34,517 nt of DNA from Erysipelotrichaceae bacterium UBA2227 (GTDB lineage Bacteria > Bacillota_I > Bacilli_A > Erysipelotrichales > Erysipelotrichaceae): NCBI GenBank assembly GCA_002348095.1, contig DDYT01000001.1, positions 1-34,517 on the forward strand, in the 5' to 3' direction. The notes under the pieces were generated by a model. That model was not told the DNA's origin, did not search any database, and worked only from the letters and a program-made list of their open reading frames with translations. The position numbers and the translations under genes are program-made. Shown one piece after another: positions 7,409 to 15,615 of the stretch; the first letter of the stretch is position 1, and each line of letters begins with the position of its first letter.

Positions 7409-8661
7409 AAAAGGTACTGATCGTCAATGCCAGTCAGGTCGTGACGCCTCAGGGCCGAAGCGGGAAGACCGGACTGACGATGAAAGACTTGTCGGTCATT
7501 GAAAATGGCTGTGTGATGATTCAGGACGGAAAAATACTCAAAGTATGCGTATGTGACGACATCGAAGAAGGGTGGAAGGTTGGGGCAGAAATCATCGATG
7601 CAACCGGAATGACCGTTTTGCCGGGATTGATCGACTCACATACCCATATGGTTTTCGCAGGGACGAGGGAAGATGAGTTTTCCATGCGTATGGCCGGTGA
7701 AAGCTACCTGTCCATCATGGAGAAGGGCGGAGGGATCCAGCGTTCCATTGATGCGACCCGACAGGCATCCGAAAAAGAACTATATAACCTGGCGAAAAAG
7801 CGTATTGAAAACATGGCAAAAATGGGTGTGACGACCGTCGAAGCAAAAAGCGGCTATGGAGGTACGCTGGAAGATGAAATAAAGCAGTGTAAGGTAGCCA
7901 AGAAACTCAACGAATCCGGACCGATATCGGTCGTATCGACACTGATGGCTGCCCACACCATCGTTCGCGAATATAAACATGATCCCGAGAAATACGTCAA
8001 GCTAATTATTGAAGAAATCATCCCACGGGCGGCACGGGAAAAACTGGCAGAATTCTGTGATGTTTTTTTGGAAAAAACGGCGTTTAATTACAGTCAGGCA
8101 CAGCACATCCTGACAGCTGCCAAAGCGCACGGATTTGAACTGAAAATCCATGCGGATGAAATCACCAACGGTAAAGGGGCTCATTTAGCCGCAAAACTCA
8201 ATGCGATCAGTGCAGAGCATTTGCTTTTCAGTGATCGTGAGGGACTTGAAGCAATGCGAAATCATCATGTGACCGCCGTATTACTGCCGCTGACCGCATT
8301 CTCACTTCGTGAACCCTACGCAAAAGCACGTGAGATGATCGATCAGGGCTTGGTCGTAGCTTTGGCTTCCGATTTTAATCCGGGAAGCTGTTACAGCTAT
8401 TCCATGCCGCTGTTGATGGCGATCGCCTGCCTTTCGATGAACATGTCGATTGAAGAAGTTATCACGGCCTTGACGCTAAACGGTGCAGCGGCCATCAACC
8501 GGGCACATAAAATCGGCAGTATTGAAACAGGCAAAGATGCAGATATTGCTATATTTGACTGTCCGAATTACGCTCATCTGGTGTATCATATGGGCATCAA
8601 TCAGGTGCACACGGTTATTAAAAAAGGTGAAGTCATCGTTAGAAACGGAGAGATCGTATGA
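7405..8661 (+). CDS. hutI: Imidazolonepropionase
   Basis: A 418-residue amidohydrolase that opens imidazolone propionate to N-formiminoglutamate. Metal-site motifs are visible: DSHTHMVFAGTREDEF (HxH, about residues 75-90), the HADEITNGKGAHLAAKL histidine about residue 250, SAEHLL, and the aspartate in ALASDFNPGSC. The N-terminal strand domain (KKVLIVNASQVVTP) and C-terminal IGSIETGKDADIAIFD complete the amidohydrolase composite domain. It overlaps both neighbours by 4 bases (ATGA), so the operon is translationally coupled from ftcD to fchA. Confidence 0.96.
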   Translation: MKKVLIVNASQVVTPQGRSGKTGLTMKDLSVIENGCVMIQDGKILKVCVCDDIEEGWKVGAEIIDATGMTVLPGLIDSHTHMVFAGTREDEFSMRMAGESYLSIMEKGGGIQRSIDATRQASEKELYNLAKKRIENMAKMGVTTVEAKSGYGGTLEDEIKQCKVAKKLNESGPISVVSTLMAAHTIVREYKHDPEKYVKLIIEEIIPRAAREKLAEFCDVFLEKTAFNYSQAQHILTAAKAHGFELKIHADEITNGKGAHLAAKLNAISAEHLLFSDREGLEAMRNHHVTAVLLPLTAFSLREPYAKAREMIDQGLVVALASDFNPGSCYSYSMPLLMAIACLSMNMSIEEVITALTLNGAAAINRAHKIGSIETGKDADIAIFDCPNYAHLVYHMGINQVHTVIKKGEVIVRNGEIV

Positions 8662-9272
8662 TTAAAGACATGACAATCGATATGTATATGGAATTATTGG
8701 CTTCGGATGAACCGACCATCGGCGGAGGGACGGCTGCGGCACTGAGCAGTGCGATGGGAGCTTCGCTGGTCATGATGGTGGCCAATCTGAGTATCGGCAG
8801 AAAAAAGTATGCGGAGTTTGAACCGGTGTTTACGGAAGTTTTGGAAAAAATGCGTGCAGTTCAGTCCATATTATTGGATAAGGCCGATGAAGACAAAGCG
8901 TCCTTTGAATCGGTCATGCAGGCATTTCGTTTGCCGAAATCCAATGAAGAAGAAATCTCAGTGAGAAACAAAGCCATTGAAGATGCGACCAAACAGGCGA
9001 CCTTGGTTCCCTTGTCGGTTGCAATGTGGGCGATTGAAGTAACGAAAAACGCAATCCCACTGATCGAACACGGCAATGTCAATGCGCGCAGTGACGGATT
9101 GGTCGGTGCACAGTTGGCCTCGGCCGGATTTGCCGGTGCGATATACAATGTGAAGATCAATCTTGCTGCGATTGATGATAAAAACTTCGTTTCAGAAATC
9201 GAGGAAAAGATTCAGGCAGCCATTTCGCAAATGAGTGTCTTTGAGTCGATGTGGCGGCGTTTGGCAGGGTAA
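8658..9272 (+). CDS. fchA: Formimidoyltetrahydrofolate cyclodeaminase
   Basis: A 204-residue, largely helical protein of the FTCD C-terminal family. It starts IKDMTIDMYMELLASDEPTIGGGTAAAL, the conserved folate-binding N-terminus, followed by GASLVMMVANLSIGRKKY and a late NARSDGLVGAQLASAGFAGAI. It converts 5-formimino-THF to 5,10-methenyl-THF plus ammonia, linking histidine breakdown to one-carbon metabolism. Last gene of the hut operon. Its stop codon lies in the loop of the operon terminator. Confidence 0.94.
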   Translation: MIKDMTIDMYMELLASDEPTIGGGTAAALSSAMGASLVMMVANLSIGRKKYAEFEPVFTEVLEKMRAVQSILLDKADEDKASFESVMQAFRLPKSNEEEISVRNKAIEDATKQATLVPLSVAMWAIEVTKNAIPLIEHGNVNARSDGLVGAQLASAGFAGAIYNVKINLAAIDDKNFVSEIEEKIQAAISQMSVFESMWRRLAG

Positions 9273-9286
9273 ATCCCTGCTTTTTT
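9264..9286 (+). terminator. Terminator of the hut operon
   Basis: GCAGGG (9264-9269), loop TAAAT holding the fchA stop, CCCTGC (9275-9280), then six Ts. Confidence 0.88.
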
Positions 9287-9288
9287 GT

Positions 9289-9317
9289 TTGACCATGTTG
9301 TCGAATAAAGGTACAAT
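9289..9317 (+). promoter_or_regulatory. Promoter of the HAD phosphatase gene
   Basis: TTGACC (9289-9294), a 17-base spacer and TACAAT (9312-9317), 25 bases before ATG 9343 with its GAGGTAGG site. Confidence 0.68.
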
Positions 9318-9342
9318 AAATCATATGTAAGTGAGGTAGGAT

Positions 9343-10053
9343 ATGATCAATACGATATTGTTTGATTTGGATGGCACGTTACTGCCCATGGATTTGAAAG
9401 TGTTTGAGAAGGTATATTTCGGGTCACTGGCCAAACACTTTACGGATAAACATGATTTGCATGAGTTTATTGAGCTGATTTGGGGGGCAACCAAGGCAAT
9501 GATTGCCAATACCGAACATCGCACCAACGAAGATGTCTTTATGGAATCGTTACGACTTTCGGTGCATGAGCAGCTGGATGAGTATAAACAGCGATTTGCT
9601 CATTTCTATCAGACGGATTTTGATGCAGTACGGATGGCTGTTTCGAAAAATGAAGAAGTTTTGCATGCCGTCAAAACTCTTAAAGATAAAGGGTATACCT
9701 TGGCCTTGGCGACCAATCCGTTGTTTCCGCGCTTGGCCATTCAAAAGCGGATTGAATGGGCCGGACTGAATATCGAGGATTTCAGTTATATCACTTCTTT
9801 TGAAGATAATCACTATTGTAAACCGCAACCGAAATTTTATCAGGAAGTGCTCAGTGATATCGGTAAAACCCCGCAGGAATGTCTGATGGTCGGAAACGAT
9901 ACCTATGAGGATCTGATTGCAGGAAAACTGAATATCGCAACGTATCTGATTGAAGATCATGCGATCGTTCGCGATCATGCGCTTGAGCCGACTTATCAAG
10001 GATCTTATACGGATTTTCTCAGATTTGTTGAGGCGTTACCAAGTCTGGTATAA
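9343..10053 (+). CDS. HAD superfamily hydrolase
   Basis: A 236-residue cytoplasmic phosphatase-type protein. Motif I is DLDGT (residues 7-11 region, with the nucleophile Asp and acid/base Asp). Motif II is the Thr in LALATNP, motif III the Lys in HYCKPQPKFYQ, and motif IV is VGNDTYEDL (acidic pair). A helical cap lies between motifs I and II, placing it among C1-capped HADs such as YjjG/phosphoglycolate-phosphatase-like enzymes. The substrate is not deducible. It has its own promoter and a terminator on its stop codon, so it is probably monocistronic. Confidence 0.88.
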   Translation: MINTILFDLDGTLLPMDLKVFEKVYFGSLAKHFTDKHDLHEFIELIWGATKAMIANTEHRTNEDVFMESLRLSVHEQLDEYKQRFAHFYQTDFDAVRMAVSKNEEVLHAVKTLKDKGYTLALATNPLFPRLAIQKRIEWAGLNIEDFSYITSFEDNHYCKPQPKFYQEVLSDIGKTPQECLMVGNDTYEDLIAGKLNIATYLIEDHAIVRDHALEPTYQGSYTDFLRFVEALPSLV

Positions 10054-10070
10054 CCCGCCTGGCGGGTTTT
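10052..10070 (+). terminator. Terminator after the HAD gene
   Basis: AACCCGCC (10052-10059) and GGCGGGTT (10061-10068) with following Ts. The stop codon TAA is part of the stem foot. The central CCTGG will form the loop. Confidence 0.8.
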
Positions 10071-10118
10071 CCTTTGATACGGATTATGATACGCTTATGG
10101 AAATGAAAGAAGGAAACT

Positions 10119-10448
10119 ATGGATACATTTTTTGTCCGCTGTTCGATGCATGAAGCTGAAAAGCTGTTGGATCGACATATCATCGATGGCAGTATTACCG
10201 GAACGTGCATCGGCCGTCATATGACCGGATCCGTCGGAAATCTGACCGTGGTCATCGTCTATGAGAAACATTATTACCGTGCCGGAAACCGTCTTACACT
10301 GACCGTTGTTTTGGATGACACGACCGGTCAAACCCGTGTGTACACATGTGCCGGCGGTGGCGGACAGGGATTGTTCCGTTTTGACTGGGGAGCTGCCCAG
10401 AGTTTTAAAAACGCAGCTTTCGATGCTTTAAAAGAATACGTAAGATAG
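10119..10448 (+). CDS. Small DUF6054-like protein of unknown function
   Basis: A 109-residue soluble protein with no signal peptide or membrane helix. The pattern IIDGSITGTCIGRH, VIVYEKHYYRAGNRLTLTVVL, then a Gly-rich CAGGGGQGLF and a final DWGAAQSF..AFDALKEYV resembles, from memory, the DUF6054 family of Bacillota (alternating strands ending in a helix). No catalytic residues are evident and no function is known. ATG 10119 is preceded by AGAAGGAAA. It lies 11 bases before pepF and is likely co-transcribed with it. A possible -35-like TTGATA lies at 10074-10079, but the -10 is unconvincing. Confidence 0.65.
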   Translation: MDTFFVRCSMHEAEKLLDRHIIDGSITGTCIGRHMTGSVGNLTVVIVYEKHYYRAGNRLTLTVVLDDTTGQTRVYTCAGGGGQGLFRFDWGAAQSFKNAAFDALKEYVR

Positions 10449-10459
10449 AGGAGGCTACT

Positions 10460-12226
10460 ATGCGCTGGAGTTTAAAAGAGTTGTATGAGTCATTTGAGGA
10501 TGTTGCTTTTATTTCGGATATCCAATCATTAGATGTGAAAATCGAGGAGTTTGTACGTTGGGTAAATGTCTCGCTAGCTGAAGAGGGTGATCCTTCAAAG
10601 GTGATTTTGCGCTTTATCCGTTACAGTGAAGAAATCACCGCGTATTTGTCAAAACTGTCACAGTTTGCCAGTCTGATGAGTGCGACCGATGCCCGAAATG
10701 AAATGGCACTGGACTATTTGAATCAGCTGAACATGAAATCTACGGCCCTGACACAGCCCAGCGTCGCATTTCAGTCATATCTGAAAGGGTTGGATTCATT
10801 GGAAGAAATCATTTCATCCTCTTCGGAACTGAAAGAATATTCGTTCTATCTTGAACAAATCAAACTGAAAAGCAAGTACATGCTCAGTGAGAAAGAAGAA
10901 GTGGCAATTGCCAAAATGACGATGACCGGATCTACTGCGTGGAGCAATCTTCAAAACAAACTGTCCTCTACCCTGATGGTTGATGTCGTTTTAAATGATG
11001 AGAAAAAGTCCTTGCCTTTACCGGCTGTACGCAATCTTGCGTACAGTGAAGATAAGGAAAAACGTCTGGCCGGCTATCTTGCGGAAATGGAAGCGTACAA
11101 AAAAATCGAGGAGTCTTCCGCGGCAGCCCTTAATGGGATCAAGGGGGAAGTCGTAACGATTTGTGATTTGCGCGGGTTTGAGTCCCCATTGGAAGAAACG
11201 CTGATCAAATCACGGATGGACAAAGAGACTCTCGATGCGATGCTGACAGCGATGAAAGAGTATTTGCCCGTGTTTCGGAAGTACTTACGTCGTAAAGCAG
11301 AGCTGTTAGGATATACCAACGGATTGCCGTTTTATGATTTATTTGCACCGATCGGTGAGGTCAATATGACGTATACCTATCCGCAGGCCATGGATTTCAT
11401 TATCGGTCAGTTCCGCACATTTTCCGACCGGCTTGCTGATTTTACGCAGCATGCATATGATCATGCCTGGTTGGATGTCGAGCCGCGTGAAGGAAAGCGG
11501 GGCGGAGCTTTCTGTGCGAATCTGCATGGGATCAAAGAATCAAGGATCCTCTCTAATTTCAGCGGAAGTTTCTCCAATATGACTACTCTGGCTCATGAGT
11601 TGGGACATGCGTACCACGGAGCAAATCTGATCGATGAGTCGGTTCTTAACAGTCGCTATCCGATGCCGATCGCCGAGACAGCTTCGATTTTCTGTGAGAC
11701 GATCGTAGTCAATGCGGCACTGAAAAGCGCTTCGAAAGAAGAACAGCTGGCTATTCTGGAATCATCGATTTCCGATGCGACCCAGGTCATCGTGGATATT
11801 TACTCTCGGTTCTTGTTTGAAAGCGCACTGTTTGATCAACGCAAGAACTCGGTGATTTCGGTTTCGAAACTGAAAGAGCTGATGATTAATGCTCAGAAAG
11901 AAGCCTATGGAGATGGCTTGGATCCTGTATTCTTGCATCCGTATATGTGGATCAATAAACCGCACTACTACTCGGCAGGTTTAAATTTTTATAACTTCCC
12001 ATATGCCTTCGGATTGCTATTCTCAAAAGGATTATATGCGGAATATCTAAAAAGCGGCTATGAATTTGTTGAGCAATATGATACATTGCTCAATGCAACC
12101 GGAAAAGAACTTATAGCGGATGTGGCATTGCGCATGAATGTGGATGTGCGCGATCCTCAGTTCTTCAGAAACTCCTTGGCGCTGATCGAAAAGGACATAG
12201 AACAGTTTATTGAATTATCCAACTGA
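10460..12226 (+). CDS. pepF: Oligoendopeptidase F (peptidase family M3)
   Basis: A 588-residue zinc metallopeptidase that cleaves oligopeptides in the cytoplasm. The HExxH zinc motif is in LAHELGHAYHG (His about residue 379), and the third ligand Glu is in the conserved PMPIAETASIFCET downstream. The C-terminal HPYMWINKPHYYSAGLNFYNFPYAFG contains the substrate-binding His/Tyr region. Length and order match PepF (about 600 aa). AGAGGAGG precedes the ATG. It ends in a terminator built on the stop codon. A second M3 peptidase of another subgroup lies at 20457-22151. Confidence 0.94.
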   Translation: MRWSLKELYESFEDVAFISDIQSLDVKIEEFVRWVNVSLAEEGDPSKVILRFIRYSEEITAYLSKLSQFASLMSATDARNEMALDYLNQLNMKSTALTQPSVAFQSYLKGLDSLEEIISSSSELKEYSFYLEQIKLKSKYMLSEKEEVAIAKMTMTGSTAWSNLQNKLSSTLMVDVVLNDEKKSLPLPAVRNLAYSEDKEKRLAGYLAEMEAYKKIEESSAAALNGIKGEVVTICDLRGFESPLEETLIKSRMDKETLDAMLTAMKEYLPVFRKYLRRKAELLGYTNGLPFYDLFAPIGEVNMTYTYPQAMDFIIGQFRTFSDRLADFTQHAYDHAWLDVEPREGKRGGAFCANLHGIKESRILSNFSGSFSNMTTLAHELGHAYHGANLIDESVLNSRYPMPIAETASIFCETIVVNAALKSASKEEQLAILESSISDATQVIVDIYSRFLFESALFDQRKNSVISVSKLKELMINAQKEAYGDGLDPVFLHPYMWINKPHYYSAGLNFYNFPYAFGLLFSKGLYAEYLKSGYEFVEQYDTLLNATGKELIADVALRMNVDVRDPQFFRNSLALIEKDIEQFIELSN

Positions 12227-12249
12227 CAAGTCTTCGGACTTGTTTTTTT
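12226..12249 (+). terminator. Terminator after pepF
   Basis: ACAAGTC (12226-12232), TTCG tetraloop, GACTTGT (12237-12243), then Ts. The last base of the stop codon starts the stem. Confidence 0.9.
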
Positions 12250-12259
12250 GATGAACATA

Positions 12260-12293
12260 TTGACATTCATCTATATATTGATATCATATAGAT
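12260..12293 (+). promoter_or_regulatory. Promoter with ArsR-type operator
   Basis: TTGACA (12260-12265), a 16-base spacer and TATCAT (12282-12287). A perfect 8-bp inverted repeat ATCTATAT (12269-12276) / ATATAGAT (12286-12293) with a 9-base centre covers the spacer and -10. That is where an ArsR homodimer would block polymerase, so autoregulation is likely. Confidence 0.7.
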
Positions 12294-12313
12294 AGTTATC
12301 GATATGAGGTGGA

Positions 12314-12613
12314 ATGATGGATATTTCAGCAAGCTTCAAAGCACTGTCAGATGAAACACGGTACGCAATCTTTCGAAAGTTAAAAGGGCAGGAACTTTGT
12401 GCCTGTCAGTTGTTAGAAAGTTTTCGAATCAGCCAACCAACGCTTTCCTTTCACATGAAGAAACTGATGGACTGCGGATTGGTTTTGGGCCGTAAGGACG
12501 GAATATGGATGCGCTATCGGATCAATGATACTGCGATCAAGGATGTTGTTTTCTCTTTAGAAGATTTGATATCCGACATCGAAGCCGGTTGTGAAGGAGT
12601 GTGTTTGAAATGA
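12314..12613 (+). CDS. ArsR/SmtB family metalloregulator
   Basis: A 99-residue winged-helix repressor. ALSDETRYAIFRKLK at the start, QELCACQLLESFRISQPTLSFHMKKL as the recognition region and GIWMRYRIND as the wing are all typical. The Cys pair in ELCACQL sits where ArsR has its arsenite/antimonite-binding thiols (ELCVCDL type), and a further CEGVC lies at the C-terminus. An As(III)/Sb(III) or soft-metal sensor is therefore likely. ATG 12314 is followed by another ATG at 12317, which has better spacing from GAGGTGG. It heads an operon with a permease and a thioredoxin-like protein and overlaps the permease by 4 bases. Confidence 0.9.
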   Translation: MMDISASFKALSDETRYAIFRKLKGQELCACQLLESFRISQPTLSFHMKKLMDCGLVLGRKDGIWMRYRINDTAIKDVVFSLEDLISDIEAGCEGVCLK

Positions 12614-13602
12614 GTGTTTTTGTCTGGTTAAATGATCAGTTGTTGAAGATGGTCTGGTTAAGTGACCTCACGGAGTTTCTGCTTTATCAGATTGGAGTCG
12701 ACGTATCAACTCCCTTAGGAGCTAGTCTGCATTTCTTCATTTATGATGTCATCAAGATTTTTATTTTATTATCTGTGCTGATTTTCCTTATTTCCTATAT
12801 CCAAAGCTATTTTCCGCCGGAGCGGACCCGGCAGATCCTTGGAAGGTACAAAGGGGTAACAGCACGGCTGATCGCTGCTTTGTTAGGTACGGTGACTCCG
12901 TTTTGTTCCTGTTCTTCGATCCCGCTGTTTATCGGATTCACCAATGCCGGACTTCCGGTCGGCGTAACCTTTTCATTTCTGATTTCGTCTCCCTTGGTCG
13001 ATTTAGCTTCCATTATCTTGCTCGCAAGTATATTTGATTGGACCATAGCCTTGGCATATGTGCTTGTAGGTCTGATTTTAGCGGTTATTGGCGGCAGCCT
13101 GATTTCCTGGTTGAAAATGGAGAGATACGTCGAAGGTTTCGTTTTTGACAGTCCGATGGTGTCTCTTGAAGCACCGGAAATGACAAGAAAGGATCGAATT
13201 GTCTTTGCCAAAGATCAAGTTAAGTTTATCGTCAACAAGGTTTGGATCTATGTTCTGGTCGGGGTGGGTATCGGAGCAACGATACACAATGTCATTCCCG
13301 AAGTGTGGGTGAGTGCGGTATTGGGTGTTGACCATTGGTATTCTGTCCCCTTGGCGACATTGATCGGTGTACCGATTTACGCGGATATATTTGGTACGTT
13401 ACCGATTGCATCGGCACTGGTTGAAAAGGGGGTCGGTCTGGGTACCGCACTTGCACTGCTTATGGCCGTAACCACACTCAGTTTACCATCGATCATTTTG
13501 CTCAAAAATGTCGTTAAACCAAAACTGTTATCGCTGTTTGTCTTATATTGTACCTTTGGTATCATGCTGATTGGTTTTATGTTTAATATCCTGATGGGAT
13601 AA
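12610..13602 (+). CDS. Permease of the DUF318/YraQ (ArsP-like) family
   Basis: A 330-residue inner membrane protein with about eight helices. It contains the family hallmark TPFCSCSSIPLFIGFTNAGLP, whose Cys cluster is thought to bind the transported metal or metalloid, followed by SFLISSPLVDLASIILL. The second half repeats the fold (IYADIFGTLPIASALVEKG). Relatives export trivalent organoarsenicals (ArsP) or Cu/Zn. With an ArsR and a CPNC thioredoxin-like partner, metalloid efflux is most likely. ATG 12610 overlaps the arsR stop (ATGA) with AAGGAG ten bases upstream. The GTG at 12601 is too close to that site to be the start. Confidence 0.88.
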   Translation: MSVFVWLNDQLLKMVWLSDLTEFLLYQIGVDVSTPLGASLHFFIYDVIKIFILLSVLIFLISYIQSYFPPERTRQILGRYKGVTARLIAALLGTVTPFCSCSSIPLFIGFTNAGLPVGVTFSFLISSPLVDLASIILLASIFDWTIALAYVLVGLILAVIGGSLISWLKMERYVEGFVFDSPMVSLEAPEMTRKDRIVFAKDQVKFIVNKVWIYVLVGVGIGATIHNVIPEVWVSAVLGVDHWYSVPLATLIGVPIYADIFGTLPIASALVEKGVGLGTALALLMAVTTLSLPSIILLKNVVKPKLLSLFVLYCTFGIMLIGFMFNILMG

Positions 13603-13614
13603 GGGAGGGAAAAA

Positions 13615-13869
13615 ATGATCATTAAAATTTTAGGTTCCGGTTGTCCGAATTGTAAGAAACTGGAAATCAATGCCCGTGAGGCAGTCAAGCAACTGGGACT
13701 GGGTGTGGATTTTGTTAAGGTTACCGACTTCAAAGAGATTTCAAGTTACGGTATCATGCGCACGCCGGGATTGGTGTTTGATGATAAGGTCGTCAGTTTC
13801 GGTAAAGTGACCGATACTGCGACGATTGTCGAACTGCTTAATGCGTACATTCAGGAAAGAAGGGTTTGA
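13615..13869 (+). CDS. Small thioredoxin-fold protein with CPNC motif
   Basis: An 84-residue protein, MIIKILGSGCPNCKKLE, with the redox-active CxxC at residues 10-13 and MRTPGLVFDD holding the cis-Pro loop of the thioredoxin fold. This matches the 'redox-active disulfide protein 2'/thioredoxin_3 family. These proteins commonly accompany ArsR-permease pairs and may reduce or hand over the metalloid to the permease. That function is inferred from context. It is 12 bases downstream of the permease with GGGAGG before the ATG. The stop codon lies in the terminator stem. Confidence 0.88.
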   Translation: MIIKILGSGCPNCKKLEINAREAVKQLGLGVDFVKVTDFKEISSYGIMRTPGLVFDDKVVSFGKVTDTATIVELLNAYIQERRV

Positions 13870-13888
13870 ATAATTCAGCCCTTTTTTT
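13861..13888 (+). terminator. Terminator of the arsR-permease-thioredoxin operon
   Basis: AGGGTTTGAA (13861-13870), loop TAA, TTCAGCCCT (13874-13882; one bulge and one G-U pair), then a T run. Confidence 0.75.
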
Positions 13889-13920
13889 ATAACCAGGCTG
13901 AAAATGATTTGCCTTTTTGT

Positions 13921-13949
13921 TTTGCTAGTTAATCGTTGAGTGTTATAAT
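13921..13949 (+). promoter_or_regulatory. Promoter of the GGDEF/EAL gene
   Basis: Weak TTTGCT (13921-13926), a 17-base spacer, and TATAAT (13944-13949) preceded by TGT, giving an extended -10. It lies 32 bases before the start codon. Confidence 0.55.
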
Positions 13950-13981
13950 GGTTGATATAAGTAGTACAGACGGGGGTCCTC

Positions 13982-15592
13982 ATGCGGTTTTCGGACGATT
14001 TCTTACGAAAACTAAATCGATGGATACTTGGTTTACGTGGTAAGCCGTTTTTCGAAGCACTGCAGTTTCTGATTATATATTTGATGATTGGTATCATCTG
14101 GATCATTTGGTCGGATCAATGGCTGGCGGCAATCGTGGATGACTATTCACTCTTTATCCAGATGCAAACCTATAAAGGTTGGTTTTATGTTATCGTTTCC
14201 GGATTACTGTTTTTTGTAATTTTGAGATCCAGACTGAAAGTCTTAAATGAGTTATCGGACAAACTCATTACTCAGGCCACCGTGGATGAACTCACCAAGT
14301 TGCCCAACAAAAGTAAGCTTACCCACCTGATCGATCAAAGGATAAAAGAACTGAAAGCTTCAAATCAATATGCGCTGATATCGTTGGATTTGGATGATTT
14401 TTCCAATATCAATGATTTGCTTGGGTATCACATCGGTGATCAACTCATTACTTCTATCGCAGATCAAATCAAAGGACTGGTCCACAGACACGATATCCTC
14501 GGCCGGGACAGTGACGGATTTGTGTTTTTTGTCGATCTGGAAGGTAAAGATGATGATCAGCTGATCAGTTTTTTAGAAGAAGTCAGAAACGTAGTAAATC
14601 AACCGTGGAATGTTGCTGATCAGACACTTTTTATCACATGTACCATAGGGATATCAAAATTTCCCAAGGATGGGCGGACGTTTGCTGAATTATATAAATC
14701 GACCAATGCGGCGATTCATCAGCTTAAGGATAAAGGAAAGAATGATTATCATTTCTTTACTGAACAATTTCACCTTGAACGGGTTGAACGTGTTACGATG
14801 ATGAATGAGCTAAGGAATGCCATTGATCATCAACAGATGTATATGGTCTTTCAGCCGATCTATCAGATGATCACTCATCGCGCGGTCGGTTTTGAATCGT
14901 TGATCCGCTGGGAAAGCCCTTCTTTCGGTGATGTTTCTCCGGCTGTATTTATTGCTTATTCAGAAAATACAGGACTGATTCATCTGATTGATGAGTTTGT
15001 CTTTGAGTCAGTCATTCGATTACGCAAGCACTTGTGTCAAAACGGATTCGGTCATATTACAATGTCCTTAAATCTGTCTGCAAAAGGATTAGTTAATCCG
15101 ATCTTGATGAAGAAAATTGAAGCGCTTGTTGAGAAATATGAGATAGATCCCCATTACATTCAAATCGAAATCACAGAAACTGCATTGATCTCAAACTTCG
15201 ATACAGCCATAGAAAATCTGCTTTTCTTAAAAAAACTCGGTTTCAGCATTGCTTTGGATGACTTTGGCTCAGGTTACTCGTCACTGACCTATCTTCAATC
15301 ACTGCCAATCGATACACTGAAGATTGACCGGTCGTTTACAAAAAATATCGGTCAGAATACTAAGCAGGATGTGATTTTGGAATCGATCATCCGTTTGGCA
15401 GATGAACTCAATCTGAAACTTGTCATCGAAGGTATCGAGACTCAGTCGCAACGGGACTTCCTGGTCGAACATAATTGCCTGTTTGGACAAGGTTACTATT
15501 TCAGTCATCCGATCGGCCTTGACGAAGCATATCAACTGATGGGTAAAGATTTAACTGATACACAAAGTAAACATTCAAACGATATGATATAA
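13982..15592 (+). CDS. Membrane-bound degenerate GGDEF / EAL domain protein
   Basis: A 536-residue protein. Two membrane helices (about residues 23-40 and 62-82) flank a short loop that may be an external sensor. A GGDEF domain follows (about residues 97-250) with DELTKLPNKSKL, but the signature is RDSDGF at about 175-180 instead of GGDEF, so cyclase activity is unlikely. The EAL domain (about 270-525) has ESL at about 305-307, NLSAKG, IEITET, ALDDFGSGYSSL, LKIDRSF and IEGIET, so the residues for c-di-GMP hydrolysis look kept. Predicted: a c-di-GMP phosphodiesterase, with the GGDEF part possibly sensing nucleotide. Its stop codon lies within the promoter of the next gene. Confidence 0.9.
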   Translation: MRFSDDFLRKLNRWILGLRGKPFFEALQFLIIYLMIGIIWIIWSDQWLAAIVDDYSLFIQMQTYKGWFYVIVSGLLFFVILRSRLKVLNELSDKLITQATVDELTKLPNKSKLTHLIDQRIKELKASNQYALISLDLDDFSNINDLLGYHIGDQLITSIADQIKGLVHRHDILGRDSDGFVFFVDLEGKDDDQLISFLEEVRNVVNQPWNVADQTLFITCTIGISKFPKDGRTFAELYKSTNAAIHQLKDKGKNDYHFFTEQFHLERVERVTMMNELRNAIDHQQMYMVFQPIYQMITHRAVGFESLIRWESPSFGDVSPAVFIAYSENTGLIHLIDEFVFESVIRLRKHLCQNGFGHITMSLNLSAKGLVNPILMKKIEALVEKYEIDPHYIQIEITETALISNFDTAIENLLFLKKLGFSIALDDFGSGYSSLTYLQSLPIDTLKIDRSFTKNIGQNTKQDVILESIIRLADELNLKLVIEGIETQSQRDFLVEHNCLFGQGYYFSHPIGLDEAYQLMGKDLTDTQSKHSNDMI

Positions 15593-15593
15593 T
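15585..15593 (+). promoter_or_regulatory. Extended -10 promoter of the GntR-RCK_C gene
   Basis: TGA followed by TATAAT (15588-15593), overlapping the stop codon of the preceding gene. No good -35 is visible. Confidence 0.45.
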
Positions 15594-15615
15594 ATCGCTG
15601 AACGTAGGTGATTAC

